Source of the DNA: Sphingomonas sp.
Lineage (GTDB): Bacteria; Pseudomonadota; Alphaproteobacteria; Sphingomonadales; Sphingomonadaceae
Length of the DNA: 64,000 bases
Direction: 5' to 3'
NCBI GenBank assembly: GCA_021732445.1
Contig: JAKFUZ010000014.1
Coordinates: 1 to 64,000, forward strand
In this document: positions 35,708 through 45,261 of the stretch, piece after piece
Numbering within the stretch: position 1 is the first letter of the stretch
Layout: the number at the start of each line of letters is the position of its first letter
Position numbers and translations under genes: made by a program
Notes under the pieces: model-generated
What the model was told of the DNA's origin: nothing
The model's database searches: none
What the model saw: only the letters and a program-made list of their open reading frames with translations

Positions 35708-36015
35708 TACGGGGAGCAATCTGTGGACAACATGGCGACAAGCGCTAGCGCAACTTGCCCGCAGCGCCAAGCAACCGGGCGGCTGTGGACGAGCTTGCGT
35801 TTGTCCACATCACCGTCAACAGGGGGTGAATTGGCGCACAGCCTGTGGAAATCGGGCATGATTTGCCCGACGCTGCGGAAAAAACAGCACGACAAACCGC
35901 GTCAGGCTGTTGGCAAAATGGGGGCGGCACCATAAGCCCCGATTTGAACGGTGCCATTACATCAACATCCCTTTCAATAGATTCTTAATATCTAGAAGTC
36001 GCCAGGAGAAATGCG
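35708..36015. other. Predicted chromosomal replication origin (oriC)
   Basis: Noncoding gap between ppsR and hemE, where alphaproteobacterial origins such as Caulobacter Cori lie beside hemE. DnaA-box-like 9-mers related to TTATCCACA: TGTGGACAA (35722-35730, reverse), TGTGGACGA (35784-35792, reverse), TTGTCCACA (35801-35809, forward) and TGTGGAAAT (35844-35852, reverse). An AT-rich stretch at about 35944-36000, near hemE, could be the unwinding element. Flanking hemE, rho, mnmE, mnmG, rsmG, parA, parB and parS sites strengthen the call. Confidence 0.78.
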
Positions 36016-37047
36016 CTGACCAATAGCAAGCCTTTGCTCGCCACGCTCAATGGCCAGCGGCAGCCCGTTCGCCCGATTTGGCTGATGCGGCAGGCGGGCC
36101 GATATTTGCCGGAATATCGCGCACTTCGGGCTGAAAAGGGCGGATTTCTGGATCTCGTGAACGACAGCGAGGCGGCCGCTGAAGTGACGATGCAGCCGCT
36201 GCGCCGTTTCGGGTTTGACGGCGCCATCCTGTTTTCCGACATTTTGATGATCCCAGCGGCCATGGGCCAGTCGCTGAGCTTTGGTGCGGGCGAGGGGCCT
36301 GCGCTGGCACCTGCACTGGTTGATGCAGCGCTTGCATCGCTTGTGCCGGTGGCTGCGCGGCTTGACCCAGTTTATGCAACCGTGCGGCGGGTCGCAGCGG
36401 CACTTGCGCCGGAGACGACCTTTCTGGGCTTTGCCGGAAGCCCATGGACGGTTGCGACCTATATGGTTGCCGGGCAAGGCAGCCGTGACCAGGCGGAGAC
36501 GCGGCGGCTGGCCTATCGCGACCCGATCGTGTTCGGCGAGATTATCGAGGCGATTTCGCGGCTCACGATTGAGTATCTGGTGGGGCAGATTGAGGCAGGG
36601 GTCGAGGCGGTGCAGTTGTTCGACAGCTGGTCGGGCAGCCTTTCGCCGCAACAGTTCGAGCAATGGGTGATCGCGCCAACGGCGCGGATTGCCGCGGCCG
36701 TTCATGCTCGCGCACCGGGTGTGCCGGTTATCGGCTTTCCGAAGGGTGCAGGCGCAAAACTTGCCGATTATGCCCGGCAAACCGGGGTGGATGCGGTGGG
36801 GCTGGATGAGACGATCGACCCGGTCTGGGCAAATGCGGCGTTGCCCGATGACATGCCCGTTCAGGGAAATCTTGATCCGCTGGCGCTTATCAGCGGCGGT
36901 GACGTGCTGGATGCTGCCGTCGACAGCGTATGTGCGGCGTTTCCGGAACGCCCGCATGTGTTCAACCTGGGCCATGGCATTTTGCAGGACACGCCGATCG
37001 CGCATGTGGAAGCAGCGGTGGCGCGAGTGAGGATGACGGGGCGATGA
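36016..37047 (+). CDS. hemE: Uroporphyrinogen decarboxylase
   Basis: 343 residues from an apparent CTG start at 36016 (TNSKPLLATLNGQRQ onwards). AGGAG sits at 36004-36008, seven bases before it; no ATG or GTG is available in frame, and the TTG at 36034 would lose residues that match the family start. Signature IWLMRQAGRYLPEYRALR and the later FAGSPWTVATYMV are complete. Converts uroporphyrinogen III to coproporphyrinogen III in heme synthesis. Its stop overlaps hemJ by four bases. Located at the edge of oriC. Confidence 0.93.
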   Translation: MTNSKPLLATLNGQRQPVRPIWLMRQAGRYLPEYRALRAEKGGFLDLVNDSEAAAEVTMQPLRRFGFDGAILFSDILMIPAAMGQSLSFGAGEGPALAPALVDAALASLVPVAARLDPVYATVRRVAAALAPETTFLGFAGSPWTVATYMVAGQGSRDQAETRRLAYRDPIVFGEIIEAISRLTIEYLVGQIEAGVEAVQLFDSWSGSLSPQQFEQWVIAPTARIAAAVHARAPGVPVIGFPKGAGAKLADYARQTGVDAVGLDETIDPVWANAALPDDMPVQGNLDPLALISGGDVLDAAVDSVCAAFPERPHVFNLGHGILQDTPIAHVEAAVARVRMTGR

Positions 37048-37499
37048 CGGGAATCCTTGGCGCGGCCTATCCGTGGGTTAAGGCTGCCCATGTTGTTTTC
37101 GTAATTTTCTGGATGGCGGGCCTGTTCATGCTGCCGCGCTATCTGGTCTATCATCAGGAAGCGCCAAAAGCGTCATCAGAGCGTGCCTTGTGGGTGGAGC
37201 GTGAAGCCAAGCTGCGCACGATCATCCTGACGCCGAGCATGATGATCGTCTGGCTGCTCGGGTTGTTGCTCGCGGCCAATATCGGGCTGTTTAGCGGTGA
37301 GGCTGGGCTGGGCTGGCTATACGCTAAATTGGCGCTGGTGGCCGGGCTTACCGCCTATCATGGCTGGATGGTCGGCTATTCCCACAAATTGGCACGCGGC
37401 GTGGAAACGCTGAGCGGCCGGCAATTGCGGTTGCTGAACGAAGTGCCCGGTGTGGCCGCGGCGATCATCGTCATTCTGGTTGTCGCGCAACCGTTTTGA
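37044..37499 (+). CDS. hemJ: Protoporphyrinogen IX oxidase HemJ
   Basis: 151 residues with four membrane helices. Conserved AAHVVFVIFWMAGLFMLPRY with the invariant His, LYAKLALVAGLTAYHGWMVG with Lys and His, and RLLNEVPGVAAAIIVILVV. HemJ oxidises protoporphyrinogen IX in bacteria lacking HemG/HemY. Translationally coupled to hemE (ATGA), so two heme steps share a transcript. Confidence 0.93.
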   Translation: MTGILGAAYPWVKAAHVVFVIFWMAGLFMLPRYLVYHQEAPKASSERALWVEREAKLRTIILTPSMMIVWLLGLLLAANIGLFSGEAGLGWLYAKLALVAGLTAYHGWMVGYSHKLARGVETLSGRQLRLLNEVPGVAAAIIVILVVAQPF

Positions 37500-37656
37500 C
37501 CTTGCTTGACTTGGCGTCGGTGCGCTCGTAACCGATTGATTACCATCCGGGGCGTTCTGCTTCGCTGCGTTTCTCCCTTTCCTTGCCAGTGTCGTCGCGT
37601 GTTTTTGTCGCTGACGAACCCTATCGCTCTCCCAGCCAATCGACCGGACCTCCGCC

Positions 37657-38913
37657 ATGCATCTTGCAGATTTGAAAAAGAAAAAGCCCGCCGAGCTGGT
37701 TGAAATGGCCGAAAAACTCGGGATCGAAGGCGCCTCAACACTGCGCAAGCAGGACCTGATGTTTGCAATTCTGAAGTTGCAGGCGGAAAATGGCGAGCAA
37801 ATCATGGGGCTGGGCACGATTGAAGTGCTGCCTGACGGATTTGGCTTTTTGCGCTCCCCGGAAGCCAATTACCTGGCCGGGCCGGACGATATTTATATCT
37901 CGCCCAATCAGGTACGTAAATTTGGCCTGCGCACGGGTGATACGGTTGAGGGAGAAATTCGCGGGCCAAAAGATGGAGAGCGCTATTTCGCGCTCACGCG
38001 GCTGACATCAGTTAACTTTGATGACCCGGATGCGGTGCGCCACCGGGTTAATTTTGATAACCTGACGCCGCTCTACCCCGATGAAAAACTGACGCTCGAC
38101 CCGCAAGACCCTACGGTAAAAGACAAATCTGCCCGCGTCATCGACATTGTCAGCCCCCAGGGCAAGGGGCAGCGCGCGCTCATTGTCGCGCCACCGCGCG
38201 TGGGCAAGACGGTGCTTTTACAAAATATCGCCAAGGCGATTACCGATAATCACCCCGAAGTCTTCCTGATTGTGCTCCTCATCGACGAACGGCCTGAGGA
38301 AGTGACAGACATGCAGCGCTCGGTGAAGGGCGAGGTTATTTCTTCTACGTTTGACGAGCCGGCCTCACGCCATGTGCAGGTTGCTGAAATGGTTATCGAA
38401 AAAGCGAAACGGCTGGTTGAGCACAAAAAGGACGTCGTCATCCTGCTCGATTCGATCACGCGGCTGGGGCGCGCCTATAACACGGTGGTCCCGAGTTCGG
38501 GCAAGGTGCTGACCGGCGGTGTCGACGCCAATGCGCTGCAACGGCCCAAGCGCTTTTTCGGTGCTGCCCGTAATATTGAGGAGGGCGGCTCGCTCTCGAT
38601 TATCGCTACGGCGCTGATCGACACCGGCAGCCGGATGGACGAAGTTATTTTTGAAGAGTTCAAGGGAACCGGCAATTCCGAAATCGTGCTCGACCGCAAG
38701 GTGGCGGACAAGCGCATCTTCCCCGCGCTCGATGTCGGCAAATCGGGCACGCGCAAGGAAGAACTGCTGGTCGACAAGGCCAAGCTCTCCAAAATGTGGG
38801 TGCTGCGCCGGATCCTGATGCAAATGGGAACGATCGACGCGATGGAGTTTCTACTCGACAAGATGAAGGATTCCAAAACCAACGAAGATTTCTTCGATTC
38901 GATGAATCAATAG
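37657..38913 (+). CDS. rho: Transcription termination factor Rho
   Basis: 418 residues, full length. N-terminal [20 protein letters not shown] and RNA-binding [20 protein letters not shown]; Walker [13 protein letters not shown]; Walker [18 protein letters not shown]-loop and R-loop regions [20 protein letters not shown]. The hexameric helicase ends untranslated transcripts. It has its own 157-bp leader, which includes TTGACT with 17 bp to a weak -10; rho leaders are often autoregulated. Confidence 0.97.
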   Translation: MHLADLKKKKPAELVEMAEKLGIEGASTLRKQDLMFAILKLQAENGEQIMGLGTIEVLPDGFGFLRSPEANYLAGPDDIYISPNQVRKFGLRTGDTVEGEIRGPKDGERYFALTRLTSVNFDDPDAVRHRVNFDNLTPLYPDEKLTLDPQDPTVKDKSARVIDIVSPQGKGQRALIVAPPRVGKTVLLQNIAKAITDNHPEVFLIVLLIDERPEEVTDMQRSVKGEVISSTFDEPASRHVQVAEMVIEKAKRLVEHKKDVVILLDSITRLGRAYNTVVPSSGKVLTGGVDANALQRPKRFFGAARNIEEGGSLSIIATALIDTGSRMDEVIFEEFKGTGNSEIVLDRKVADKRIFPALDVGKSGTRKEELLVDKAKLSKMWVLRRILMQMGTIDAMEFLLDKMKDSKTNEDFFDSMNQ

Positions 38914-38929
38914 TCAGTCGGGCACCGCG

Positions 38930-39220
38930 ATGGTCCTTGAACAGGCGGTGTTGTGCGTCCGCCCCGATCAGGTTCCAGCGTTTGAACAGGCGCTTGAGCT
39001 GGCCCGGCCACTGATTGCTGCGTCCCCTGGCTTTCAGGGCATTGAGACACGGCGCGATCTGGAGGTGCCAGGCAGCTATCTGCTGCTGGTACGGGGGGAC
39101 AGCATTACAAGCCACCGCAAGGGGTTTCGTGGCTCTGACCGCTATCAGGCCTGGCGTGCCTTGCTGCACCCCTTTTATGATCCGGTGCCCATGGTGCATT
39201 ATTTCGGAGAGCCTTTGTGA
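38930..39220 (+). CDS. Antibiotic biosynthesis monooxygenase-domain protein
   Basis: 96 residues, a single ABM (dimeric ferredoxin-like) domain: EQAVLCVRPDQVPAFEQAL, GFQGIETRRDLEVPGSYLLL, then DRYQAWRALLHPFYDPVPMV. Such small proteins act as monooxygenases or heme-binding proteins; function here is not evident. It lies 16 bp after rho, and its stop overlaps the GTG start of the TerC-like gene. Confidence 0.85.
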   Translation: MVLEQAVLCVRPDQVPAFEQALELARPLIAASPGFQGIETRRDLEVPGSYLLLVRGDSITSHRKGFRGSDRYQAWRALLHPFYDPVPMVHYFGEPL

Positions 39221-39879
39221 TTGATTTTACTGATGTTCTTTCCGCAGGCGGGCTTGCGGCGCTGGGGCAGGTGGTGATGATCGACCTGTTGCTGGCGGGC
39301 GACAATGTGATGGTGATGGGGACGCTGGCGGCCGGATTGCCAGCGGCGCAGCGCCGGCGTGTGCTGGCCATCGGGGTGGGGCTGGCGCTGGTGTGCCTTA
39401 TCGGCTTTGCGCTGATTGCAACGACATTGTTGAAGATTGTCGGGCTGTTGTTTGCCGGCGGCCTGTTGCTGTTGTGGGTTGCGTGGAAGCTTTTCCGCGA
39501 ATTGCGGGGCGCCGCAGCGGTGCGCACAGCCGGTGGTGAGGGGGGAGATGTCGTTGCGGCAGGAGACGGGCCTGCCCCTCACAAGAGCTTTGGCGGCGCG
39601 ATTGTCCAAGTCGCCCTGGCCGATCTGTCGATGAGTCTCGATAATGTGCTCGCGGTGGCGGGCGCCGCGCGTGACCACCCAACCGTGTTGTTTTTTGGCC
39701 TGGCGCTGTCAGTGACATTGATGGGGCTTGCGGCAAATGTCATCGCGCGGATCATCGAGCGCTATCACTGGCTTGCCTATCTGGGCCTCATCGTCATTTG
39801 TTATGTAGCCGGATCAATGATTTACCACGGGATAGTCGACCCCGGCATTGGCGTCATGGCGCTGGTGCCGCCAGCGTGA
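39217..39879 (+). CDS. TerC-family integral membrane protein
   Basis: 220 residues, about seven membrane helices. The family's acidic intramembrane motifs are present twice: VVMIDLLLAGDNVMVMGTL and VQVALADLSMSLDNVLAVAG, which bind or transport metal ions (manganese export in studied members). Starts with GTG overlapping the previous stop. The 3' end overlaps the convergent ogt-like gene by 26 bp. Confidence 0.9.
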   Translation: MIDFTDVLSAGGLAALGQVVMIDLLLAGDNVMVMGTLAAGLPAAQRRRVLAIGVGLALVCLIGFALIATTLLKIVGLLFAGGLLLLWVAWKLFRELRGAAAVRTAGGEGGDVVAAGDGPAPHKSFGGAIVQVALADLSMSLDNVLAVAGAARDHPTVLFFGLALSVTLMGLAANVIARIIERYHWLAYLGLIVICYVAGSMIYHGIVDPGIGVMALVPPA

Positions 39880-40348
39880 TCATGCTCTGCAACCGTGCCT
39901 CATGCGCAATCAGCCAGGCCTTTGATTCCGGGCCGTCCGCGGCCGAATAAGCACCAAGCTTCCCGCCTGCTGCCGTTACCCGGTGGCAGGGGACCAGCAG
40001 GGGCAACGGGTTGCGCGCGCATAACTGGCCAATGGCGCGGGCGCCTGATCCGGCCAGGGCGGCAAGCGCGCCATAGCTTATTGTCTGCCCATAAGGAACG
40101 GCGATGAGAGCAGCCCGCAGAGCCTGTCCGCGGCTGGACGAAGCGGGCGCCAGGGGCAGGGTGAAATCAGTCAACCGCCCGGCGAACCACGCCGCGATTT
40201 GTGCCAGCCCCTCCCGAACAAGCGGGGATGGCGGGCTGGGCCGCACCGGTCGTCGGCCGATTTGCACCGATATGAGCCACTCATCTGTGGCTATCATCGT
40301 GACAAAGCCAATTGGCGTTGCGATCTGACCGTGCTGGGGGGCATACAT
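39854..40348 (-). CDS. ogt: Methylated-DNA--protein-cysteine methyltransferase
   Basis: 164 residues. Active-site PCHRV within NPLPLLVPCHRVTAAGGKLG, preceded by VPYGQTISYGALAALAGSGARAIG (DNA-binding helix). Transfers alkyl groups from O6-alkylguanine to its own Cys. An Ogt-type single-domain form rather than Ada. Convergent with the TerC-like gene. Confidence 0.94.
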   Translation of the reverse strand: MYAPQHGQIATPIGFVTMIATDEWLISVQIGRRPVRPSPPSPLVREGLAQIAAWFAGRLTDFTLPLAPASSSRGQALRAALIAVPYGQTISYGALAALAGSGARAIGQLCARNPLPLLVPCHRVTAAGGKLGAYSAADGPESKAWLIAHEARLQSMITLAAPAP

Positions 40349-40402
40349 GGCGCTGGGTTATGCTATGGGCATGGCGGGTATTCAAGCAGGGCGGAGCAGC
40401 AC

Positions 40403-40636
40403 ATGAAGATCAATGTGGAGGTGGAGTGCACGCCTGAAGAGGCACGGCGGCTGATGGGCCTGCCCGATCTTACGCCCGTGCATGAAAAATATCTGGCGTT
40501 CCTGTCGGAATCGATGGACGGCAAGCTGCGACCGGAGATGATCGAGGCGATGGTGAAAAGCTGGGCGCCGATGGGTGAGGCCGGCATGAGTTTTTGGCGG
40601 CAGTTATTTGACGGGTCGACCGGCTCAAAAGGTTGA
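40403..40636 (+). CDS. DUF6489 family protein
   Basis: 77 residues: MKINVEVECTPEEARRLMGL, PDLTPVHEKYLAFL and SFWRQLF. Small acidic helical protein conserved in sphingomonads; no known function. It carries a CTPEEAR(R/E)-type start similar to phasin-region small proteins, but no firm link. Directly precedes mnmE. Confidence 0.8.
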   Translation: MKINVEVECTPEEARRLMGLPDLTPVHEKYLAFLSESMDGKLRPEMIEAMVKSWAPMGEAGMSFWRQLFDGSTGSKG

Positions 40637-40669
40637 TTGGCGGCTGAAGGACACGCACCAGTGGCTGTC

Positions 40670-41959
40670 ATGACAACGCCGGCTGACACGATATTCGCGG
40701 TGGCGAGCGGCCCACCGCCTGCGGCAATCGCGGTGATGCGCCTCAGCGGCCCGCTGGCATTGGTCGCGGCCCAAACGCTGGCCGGCGAACTGCCCCCGCT
40801 GCGGACCGCCGGCCTGCGGGCGCTGCGCGATCCGGTGACCGGCCGCTTGCTCGACACCTCACTGGTGCTTTGTTTTGCCGGGCCAGCGAGCGCGACGGGC
40901 GAAGATTGTGCGGAATTGCACCTGCATGGCGGGCGGGCAGTGGTTGCCGCTGTCGCTGCGGTGCTTGGCGCTATTCCTGGGCTGCGGGCGGGCGAGCCCG
41001 GCGAATTCACGCGGCGTGCGCTGCATAATGGGCGGATTGACGTGGCGCAGGCCGAGGGGTTGGGCGATTTGCTGATGGCGCAGACCGAGGCGCAGCGCCG
41101 TGCCGCAATCGCTGCGGTCGATGGCCTTGTCGGCCGTGCCGTCGCAGCCTGGTCGGCCCGGCTTTTGACGGCTTCGGCATTGGTCGAGGCCGGGCTGGAC
41201 TTTTCGGACGAGGACGATGTGAACCCGGAGTCGGCGGGTCACGAGGCCGTGCTGCTGCGCGATCTCGCCCGTGATATGCGCACGGTGGTCATGGCGCCGC
41301 CCGTCGAGCGTTTGCATGACGGGATCCGGCTGGTGCTGGCGGGCCCGCCCAATAGCGGAAAGTCGACGCTACTCAACAGCTTGTGCGGACGCGAAGCGGC
41401 GATTGTCTCCGACATCGCCGGCACCACGCGGGACCGGATCGACGTGCCGGTGGTGCGCCGCGGCATTGCCTATCTGCTGACCGATACGGCCGGACTGGCG
41501 CCACATACCGACGACAGCATCGAAGCGATCGGCATTGCACGCGCGCGCGAGGCGCTGGCCACCGCGGATATCGTGTTGTGGCTGGGCGACGCGCCGGCGC
41601 CTCGCGACGATGCATTGTGGCTGTTTCCCCGCAGCGATGTTCGCCCTTGTTCCGCGCCGGCAAGTCGGCTTGCGGTCTCCGCCGCGACCGGCGCCGGCAT
41701 GGATACCCTATGGACGGCAATCGAATCGCGGGCCGCCGATCTGTTGCCGCGCGAGGATGAACTCGCGCTCAATGCGCGACAGCGGGCGCTGTGTGAAGCT
41801 GGCCTCGCTGAAATCGAGCAGGCGCTTACGGCCGATGACCCCGTGCTGAGAGGCGAGCATTTGCGGCTGGCACGGGCGGCGCTTGACCGGGTGACGGGCG
41901 TGACCGACACCGAAGCGATGCTCGATGCGCTGTTCGGGCGGTTCTGCATCGGCAAATGA
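40670..41959 (+). CDS. mnmE: tRNA-5-carboxymethylaminomethyl uridine modification GTPase
   Basis: 429 residues from ATG 40670; GTG 40661, better spaced from AAGGA (40647-40651), would add three. The tetrahydrofolate-binding N-domain begins TIFAVASGPPPAAIAVMRLS; the GTPase domain has GPPNSGKSTLLNSLCG (G1), AGTTRD (G2) and DTAGL (G3). The usual G4 N-K-x-D is replaced by PRSD in LWLFPRSDVRP. The C-terminal Cys is kept (FCIGK). Works with MnmG to modify U34 in tRNAs. A parS-like site starts at its stop codon. Confidence 0.94.
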   Translation: MTTPADTIFAVASGPPPAAIAVMRLSGPLALVAAQTLAGELPPLRTAGLRALRDPVTGRLLDTSLVLCFAGPASATGEDCAELHLHGGRAVVAAVAAVLGAIPGLRAGEPGEFTRRALHNGRIDVAQAEGLGDLLMAQTEAQRRAAIAAVDGLVGRAVAAWSARLLTASALVEAGLDFSDEDDVNPESAGHEAVLLRDLARDMRTVVMAPPVERLHDGIRLVLAGPPNSGKSTLLNSLCGREAAIVSDIAGTTRDRIDVPVVRRGIAYLLTDTAGLAPHTDDSIEAIGIARAREALATADIVLWLGDAPAPRDDALWLFPRSDVRPCSAPASRLAVSAATGAGMDTLWTAIESRAADLLPREDELALNARQRALCEAGLAEIEQALTADDPVLRGEHLRLARAALDRVTGVTDTEAMLDALFGRFCIGK

Positions 41960-41975
41960 TGTTTCACGTGGAACA
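41960..41975. promoter_or_regulatory. parS-like centromere site 1
   Basis: TGTTTCACGTGGAACA matches the ParB-binding consensus TGTTTCACGTGAAACA with one difference. It sits in the mnmE-mnmG gap. Confidence 0.85.
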
Positions 41976-42014
41976 TTTTGACACAGGCCCCGTCGTCGCC
42001 GTAGCGGAGAAGGC

Positions 42015-43859
42015 GTGAGCAGCTTTGATGTCATCATCATCGGCGGCGGTCATGCCGGCACCGAGGCCGCGGCGATGGCAGCGCGGCGCGGCGCCCGCAC
42101 CGCGCTGGTAAGTTTTGATCCGGGAAAAATCGGTGCAATGTCGTGCAACCCGGCGATTGGGGGCCTGGGTAAGGGGCATCTGGTGCGCGAGGTTGATGCG
42201 TTTGACGGGTTGATCGCCCGCGCAACCGACGCCGCCGGCATCCATTACCGGATGTTGAACCGGAGCAAGGGCACCGCAGTGCAGGGTCCGCGGGTGCAGG
42301 CCGATCGGCAGCGTTATGCTGCGGCGATTCAGGCGCAGCTTGCGACCCAGCCCGGCTTGTTTGTGGTGGCGGGCGAGGCAGCGTCGCTGGTCCTTCGCGC
42401 TGGGCGGGTGGCCGGCGTCGTATTGGCCGATGCGACTATTTTGTCGGCGCCGGCAGTCGTGCTCGCGACCGGTACGTTCCTTGGCGGTCGGTTGTTTCGA
42501 GGGACCCTGCGGGGCGAAGGTGGACGCATTGAGGAAGGCGCTGCGACGCGGTTGGCGGAGCAGTTGCGCGCGCTGTCGCTGCCGATGGGGCGGCTCAAGA
42601 CCGGAACCCCGCCCCGGCTTGACGGTCGGACGATCGATTGGGCGCGGCTGGAGGTGCAGGCTTCTGACGCGCAAAACTGGACGATGTCGCCGCTCAGCTT
42701 TAGTCGCCCGCTTCCGCAACTCTTCTGCGCGATCACGCGCACCAGTGAGCGGACCCACGCCATCATCCGGGCAAATCTCGATCGTTCGCCCCTATTTTCC
42801 GGCGCAATTGAAGGGCAGGGGCCGCGATATTGCCCGTCCATTGAGGACAAGATCCACCGTTTTGGGGACCGCGACGGCCACCAGATATTTCTCGAACCCG
42901 AAGGGCTCGATGATCCGCTGGTCTATCCCAACGGGATTTCGACATCACTTCCAGACGATGTTCAAGCAGAGATGATTGCATCCATAGCGGGGCTGGAGCA
43001 CGCCCGGATCGTCACACCGGGCTATGCGGTGGAATATGACCATGTTGACCCCCGCGCGCTCGGCCCTGAACTTGCGCTGTCCGCGCTGCCCGGGCTGTTC
43101 TGTGCCGGGCAGATCAACGGCACGACGGGCTATGAGGAGGCCGCCGCGCAGGGCCTGGTGGCCGGTGCCAATGCGGCCGCTCACGCGCTGGGAATCGCGC
43201 CGCTACTTCTTGACCGGGCGAGCAGCTATATCGGCGTAATGATCGACGATCTCGTGCTGCAAGGTATTACCGAGCCTTACCGAATGCTCACCGCTCGCGC
43301 GGAATATCGGCTGCGGCTGCGGGCGGACAATGCCATGACACGGCTTGGACCGATCGCCGGGGCGCTTGGCTGCCTATCTGTCGGGCGCCGGCAGGTGATG
43401 GTGGCGCACGAATCGCAGCGCGTGGCGCTTCGCGCGGTGCTTGGCGCTCCACGTACTGCAACAGAAGTGGCGGATGCCGGAGCGGACGTGGTGCGCGATG
43501 GCGCACGGCGGCCCGGGCATGACTGGCTCCGCTTCCCCGGCGTGACGCTGGCGCATCTATTGGCGCCGGAAATGGTGGCCGAGCTGGATGTTGCGGTGGC
43601 TGACGAGGTTGCAGAGGATTGCCGCTACGCGCCCTATCTGGCACGACAGGATGCCGAAATTGCGGCGCTCCGGCAGGAAGAAGGCCGGCTCATCCTGCCC
43701 GACCTCGATTATCGCGGCATCCCCGGCTTGTCCGCCGAAATGGTGGAGCGGCTGAGCGCTGCGCGCCCGACGAGCCTGGCCGCCGCTGGCCGAGTGCGCG
43801 GCGTGACGGCGGCCGCCCTTTCCGCCATTCTGCTGCACAGCAAGCGCCGCCGGACGTGA
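42015..43859 (+). CDS. mnmG: tRNA uridine-5-carboxymethylaminomethyl synthesis enzyme
   Basis: 614 residues. FAD-binding [22 protein letters not shown], then [52 protein letters not shown] and [21 protein letters not shown] are all in place. Partner of MnmE in U34 modification. GTG start with a GGAGAAGG stretch before it. Its stop overlaps the rsmG GTG. Confidence 0.96.
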   Translation: MSSFDVIIIGGGHAGTEAAAMAARRGARTALVSFDPGKIGAMSCNPAIGGLGKGHLVREVDAFDGLIARATDAAGIHYRMLNRSKGTAVQGPRVQADRQRYAAAIQAQLATQPGLFVVAGEAASLVLRAGRVAGVVLADATILSAPAVVLATGTFLGGRLFRGTLRGEGGRIEEGAATRLAEQLRALSLPMGRLKTGTPPRLDGRTIDWARLEVQASDAQNWTMSPLSFSRPLPQLFCAITRTSERTHAIIRANLDRSPLFSGAIEGQGPRYCPSIEDKIHRFGDRDGHQIFLEPEGLDDPLVYPNGISTSLPDDVQAEMIASIAGLEHARIVTPGYAVEYDHVDPRALGPELALSALPGLFCAGQINGTTGYEEAAAQGLVAGANAAAHALGIAPLLLDRASSYIGVMIDDLVLQGITEPYRMLTARAEYRLRLRADNAMTRLGPIAGALGCLSVGRRQVMVAHESQRVALRAVLGAPRTATEVADAGADVVRDGARRPGHDWLRFPGVTLAHLLAPEMVAELDVAVADEVAEDCRYAPYLARQDAEIAALRQEEGRLILPDLDYRGIPGLSAEMVERLSAARPTSLAAAGRVRGVTAAALSAILLHSKRRRT

Positions 43860-44470
43860 CCGAAGCGGAGGCGCGGTGCTGGGTGGTGGCACGCCACGGT
43901 GTTTCACGTGAAACATTGCTTGAGCGGTTTGTCGACATGGTGCGTGCCGAAGCGCCGGCGCAGAACCTCGTGTCGAGGACGACTCTGGATCACTTGTGGT
44001 TCCGCCACGTGGTCGACTCGGCGCAACTGCTCGACCATGCCGGTGACAGCGCAGGGCCCTGGCTCGATATCGGGGCGGGCGCGGGTTTTCCGGGGATGGT
44101 CGTTGCGCTGCTTAGCGATCACGACGTCATGCTCGTCGAGCCGCGGCGGAAGCGCGCGGCCTTTCTGCAATATGCGGCAACCGCGCTTGGTCTTGGCACA
44201 CGCGTAACGGTGGCGTGTGCCCGAATCGAGACCATATCGGCCGACGCCGCTATCGTCTCGGCGCGCGCGGTAGCGGCCCTGCCTGCGCTATTTGGCGCTG
44301 CGCATCATGTCGCGCGGCGGGACGGCCTGTGGCTGTTACCCAAGGGAAAATCGGCGCTGGAAGAGGTGGCAGTTGCGCAGCTATCATGGCATGGTGCGTT
44401 CCACGTGGAACACAGCATTACCGAGCCGGGCTCGCTCATCGTCATTGCGAAAGGCGTTCGACCTAAATGA
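43856..44470 (+). CDS. rsmG: 16S rRNA (guanine527-N7)-methyltransferase
   Basis: 204 residues, GTG start overlapping the mnmG stop. SAM-binding motif [17 protein letters not shown], preceded by [21 protein letters not shown], then [20 protein letters not shown]. Methylates 16S rRNA; mutants show low-level streptomycin resistance in other species. Two parS-like sites lie inside this gene. ATGA overlap with parA makes mnmG-rsmG-parA-parB one run. Confidence 0.95.
   Translation: MTEAEARCWVVARHGVSRETLLERFVDMVRAEAPAQNLVSRTTLDHLWFRHVVDSAQLLDHAGDSAGPWLDIGAGAGFPGMVVALLSDHDVMLVEPRRKRAAFLQYAATALGLGTRVTVACARIETISADAAIVSARAVAALPALFGAAHHVARRDGLWLLPKGKSALEEVAVAQLSWHGAFHVEHSITEPGSLIVIAKGVRPK
43900..43915. 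promoter_or_regulatory. parS site 2 (perfect consensus) inside rsmG
   Basis: TGTTTCACGTGAAACA, the exact 16-bp ParB-binding palindrome, overlaps rsmG codons for G-V-S-R-E-T. Confidence 0.95.
44398..44411. promoter_or_regulatory. parS-like site 3 inside rsmG
   Basis: GTTCCACGTGGAAC is a perfect 14-bp palindrome of the parS core, lying in codons for F-H-V-E-H near the end of rsmG, 56 bp before parA. Confidence 0.85.
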
Positions 44471-45261
44471 CCATCATTGCCATTGCGAACCAAAAGGGCG
44501 GGGTCGGCAAGACGACGACGGCAATTAATCTCGGCACGGCGCTGGCGGCGACGGGGCTGCGCGTGCTGCTGGTTGACCTTGATCCGCAGGGCAACGCCTC
44601 CACCGGGCTTGGCATTGGCCGGGCGAGCCGGGTGCACTCCTCTTATGACCTGCTTGTCGGCGACTCATCGCTGGCGGCGTGCGCGCAACCGACCAAGGTG
44701 CCGCGTTTTGATATTGTGCCCGCCACCGTTGACCTGTCGGGCGCGGAGATTGAGCTGGTCGAATTCGCGGAGCGAACACACCGGCTCGACCGAGTGTTCG
44801 CCGAGGGTGCTGCGGCATGGGACGTAGTGCTCATTGATTGTCCGCCGTCGCTCGGGTTGCTGACCATGAACGCCATGGTTGCCGCCGATTCGCTGCTGGT
44901 GCCGCTCCAGTGCGAGTTTTTTGCGCTTGAGGGCCTCAGCCAGTTGCTCACCACGGTCGAGCGTATCCGCACCCGGTTTAACCCGGGTCTCGCGATCATT
45001 GGGGTGGCGCTGACGATGTATGACCGGCGCAACCGGCTGACCGAGCAGGTTTCCGATGATGTTCGCGCGGTGCTTGGCAAAGTGGTGTTCAACACGGTCA
45101 TCCCGCGCAATGTGCGCCTGTCCGAAGCGCCGAGCCATGGCCTGCCGGCGCTGATCTACGACGTGCGCTGCCCCGGTTCCGAGGCCTATATCGCGCTCGC
45201 CCGGGAGCTTATTGCCCGACTGCCTGGTCCGGGTGCACGGCAATCGGTTGAGGCAGCATGA
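44467..45261 (+). CDS. parA: Chromosome partitioning ATPase ParA (Soj type)
   Basis: 264 residues. Deviant Walker A QKGGVGKTTTAINLGTALA, VDLDPQGNASTGLG, and Walker B DVVLIDCPPSLGLLTMNAM. Moves ParB-parS complexes after replication. Overlaps rsmG and parB by four bases each, and lies about 8 kb from the predicted oriC, as chromosomal par loci do. Confidence 0.97.
   Translation: MTIIAIANQKGGVGKTTTAINLGTALAATGLRVLLVDLDPQGNASTGLGIGRASRVHSSYDLLVGDSSLAACAQPTKVPRFDIVPATVDLSGAEIELVEFAERTHRLDRVFAEGAAAWDVVLIDCPPSLGLLTMNAMVAADSLLVPLQCEFFALEGLSQLLTTVERIRTRFNPGLAIIGVALTMYDRRNRLTEQVSDDVRAVLGKVVFNTVIPRNVRLSEAPSHGLPALIYDVRCPGSEAYIALARELIARLPGPGARQSVEAA

Noticed and set aside
35992..37005. Long minus-strand frame opposite hemE
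   Set aside because: It is a shadow of hemE, with low-complexity Arg-rich composition.
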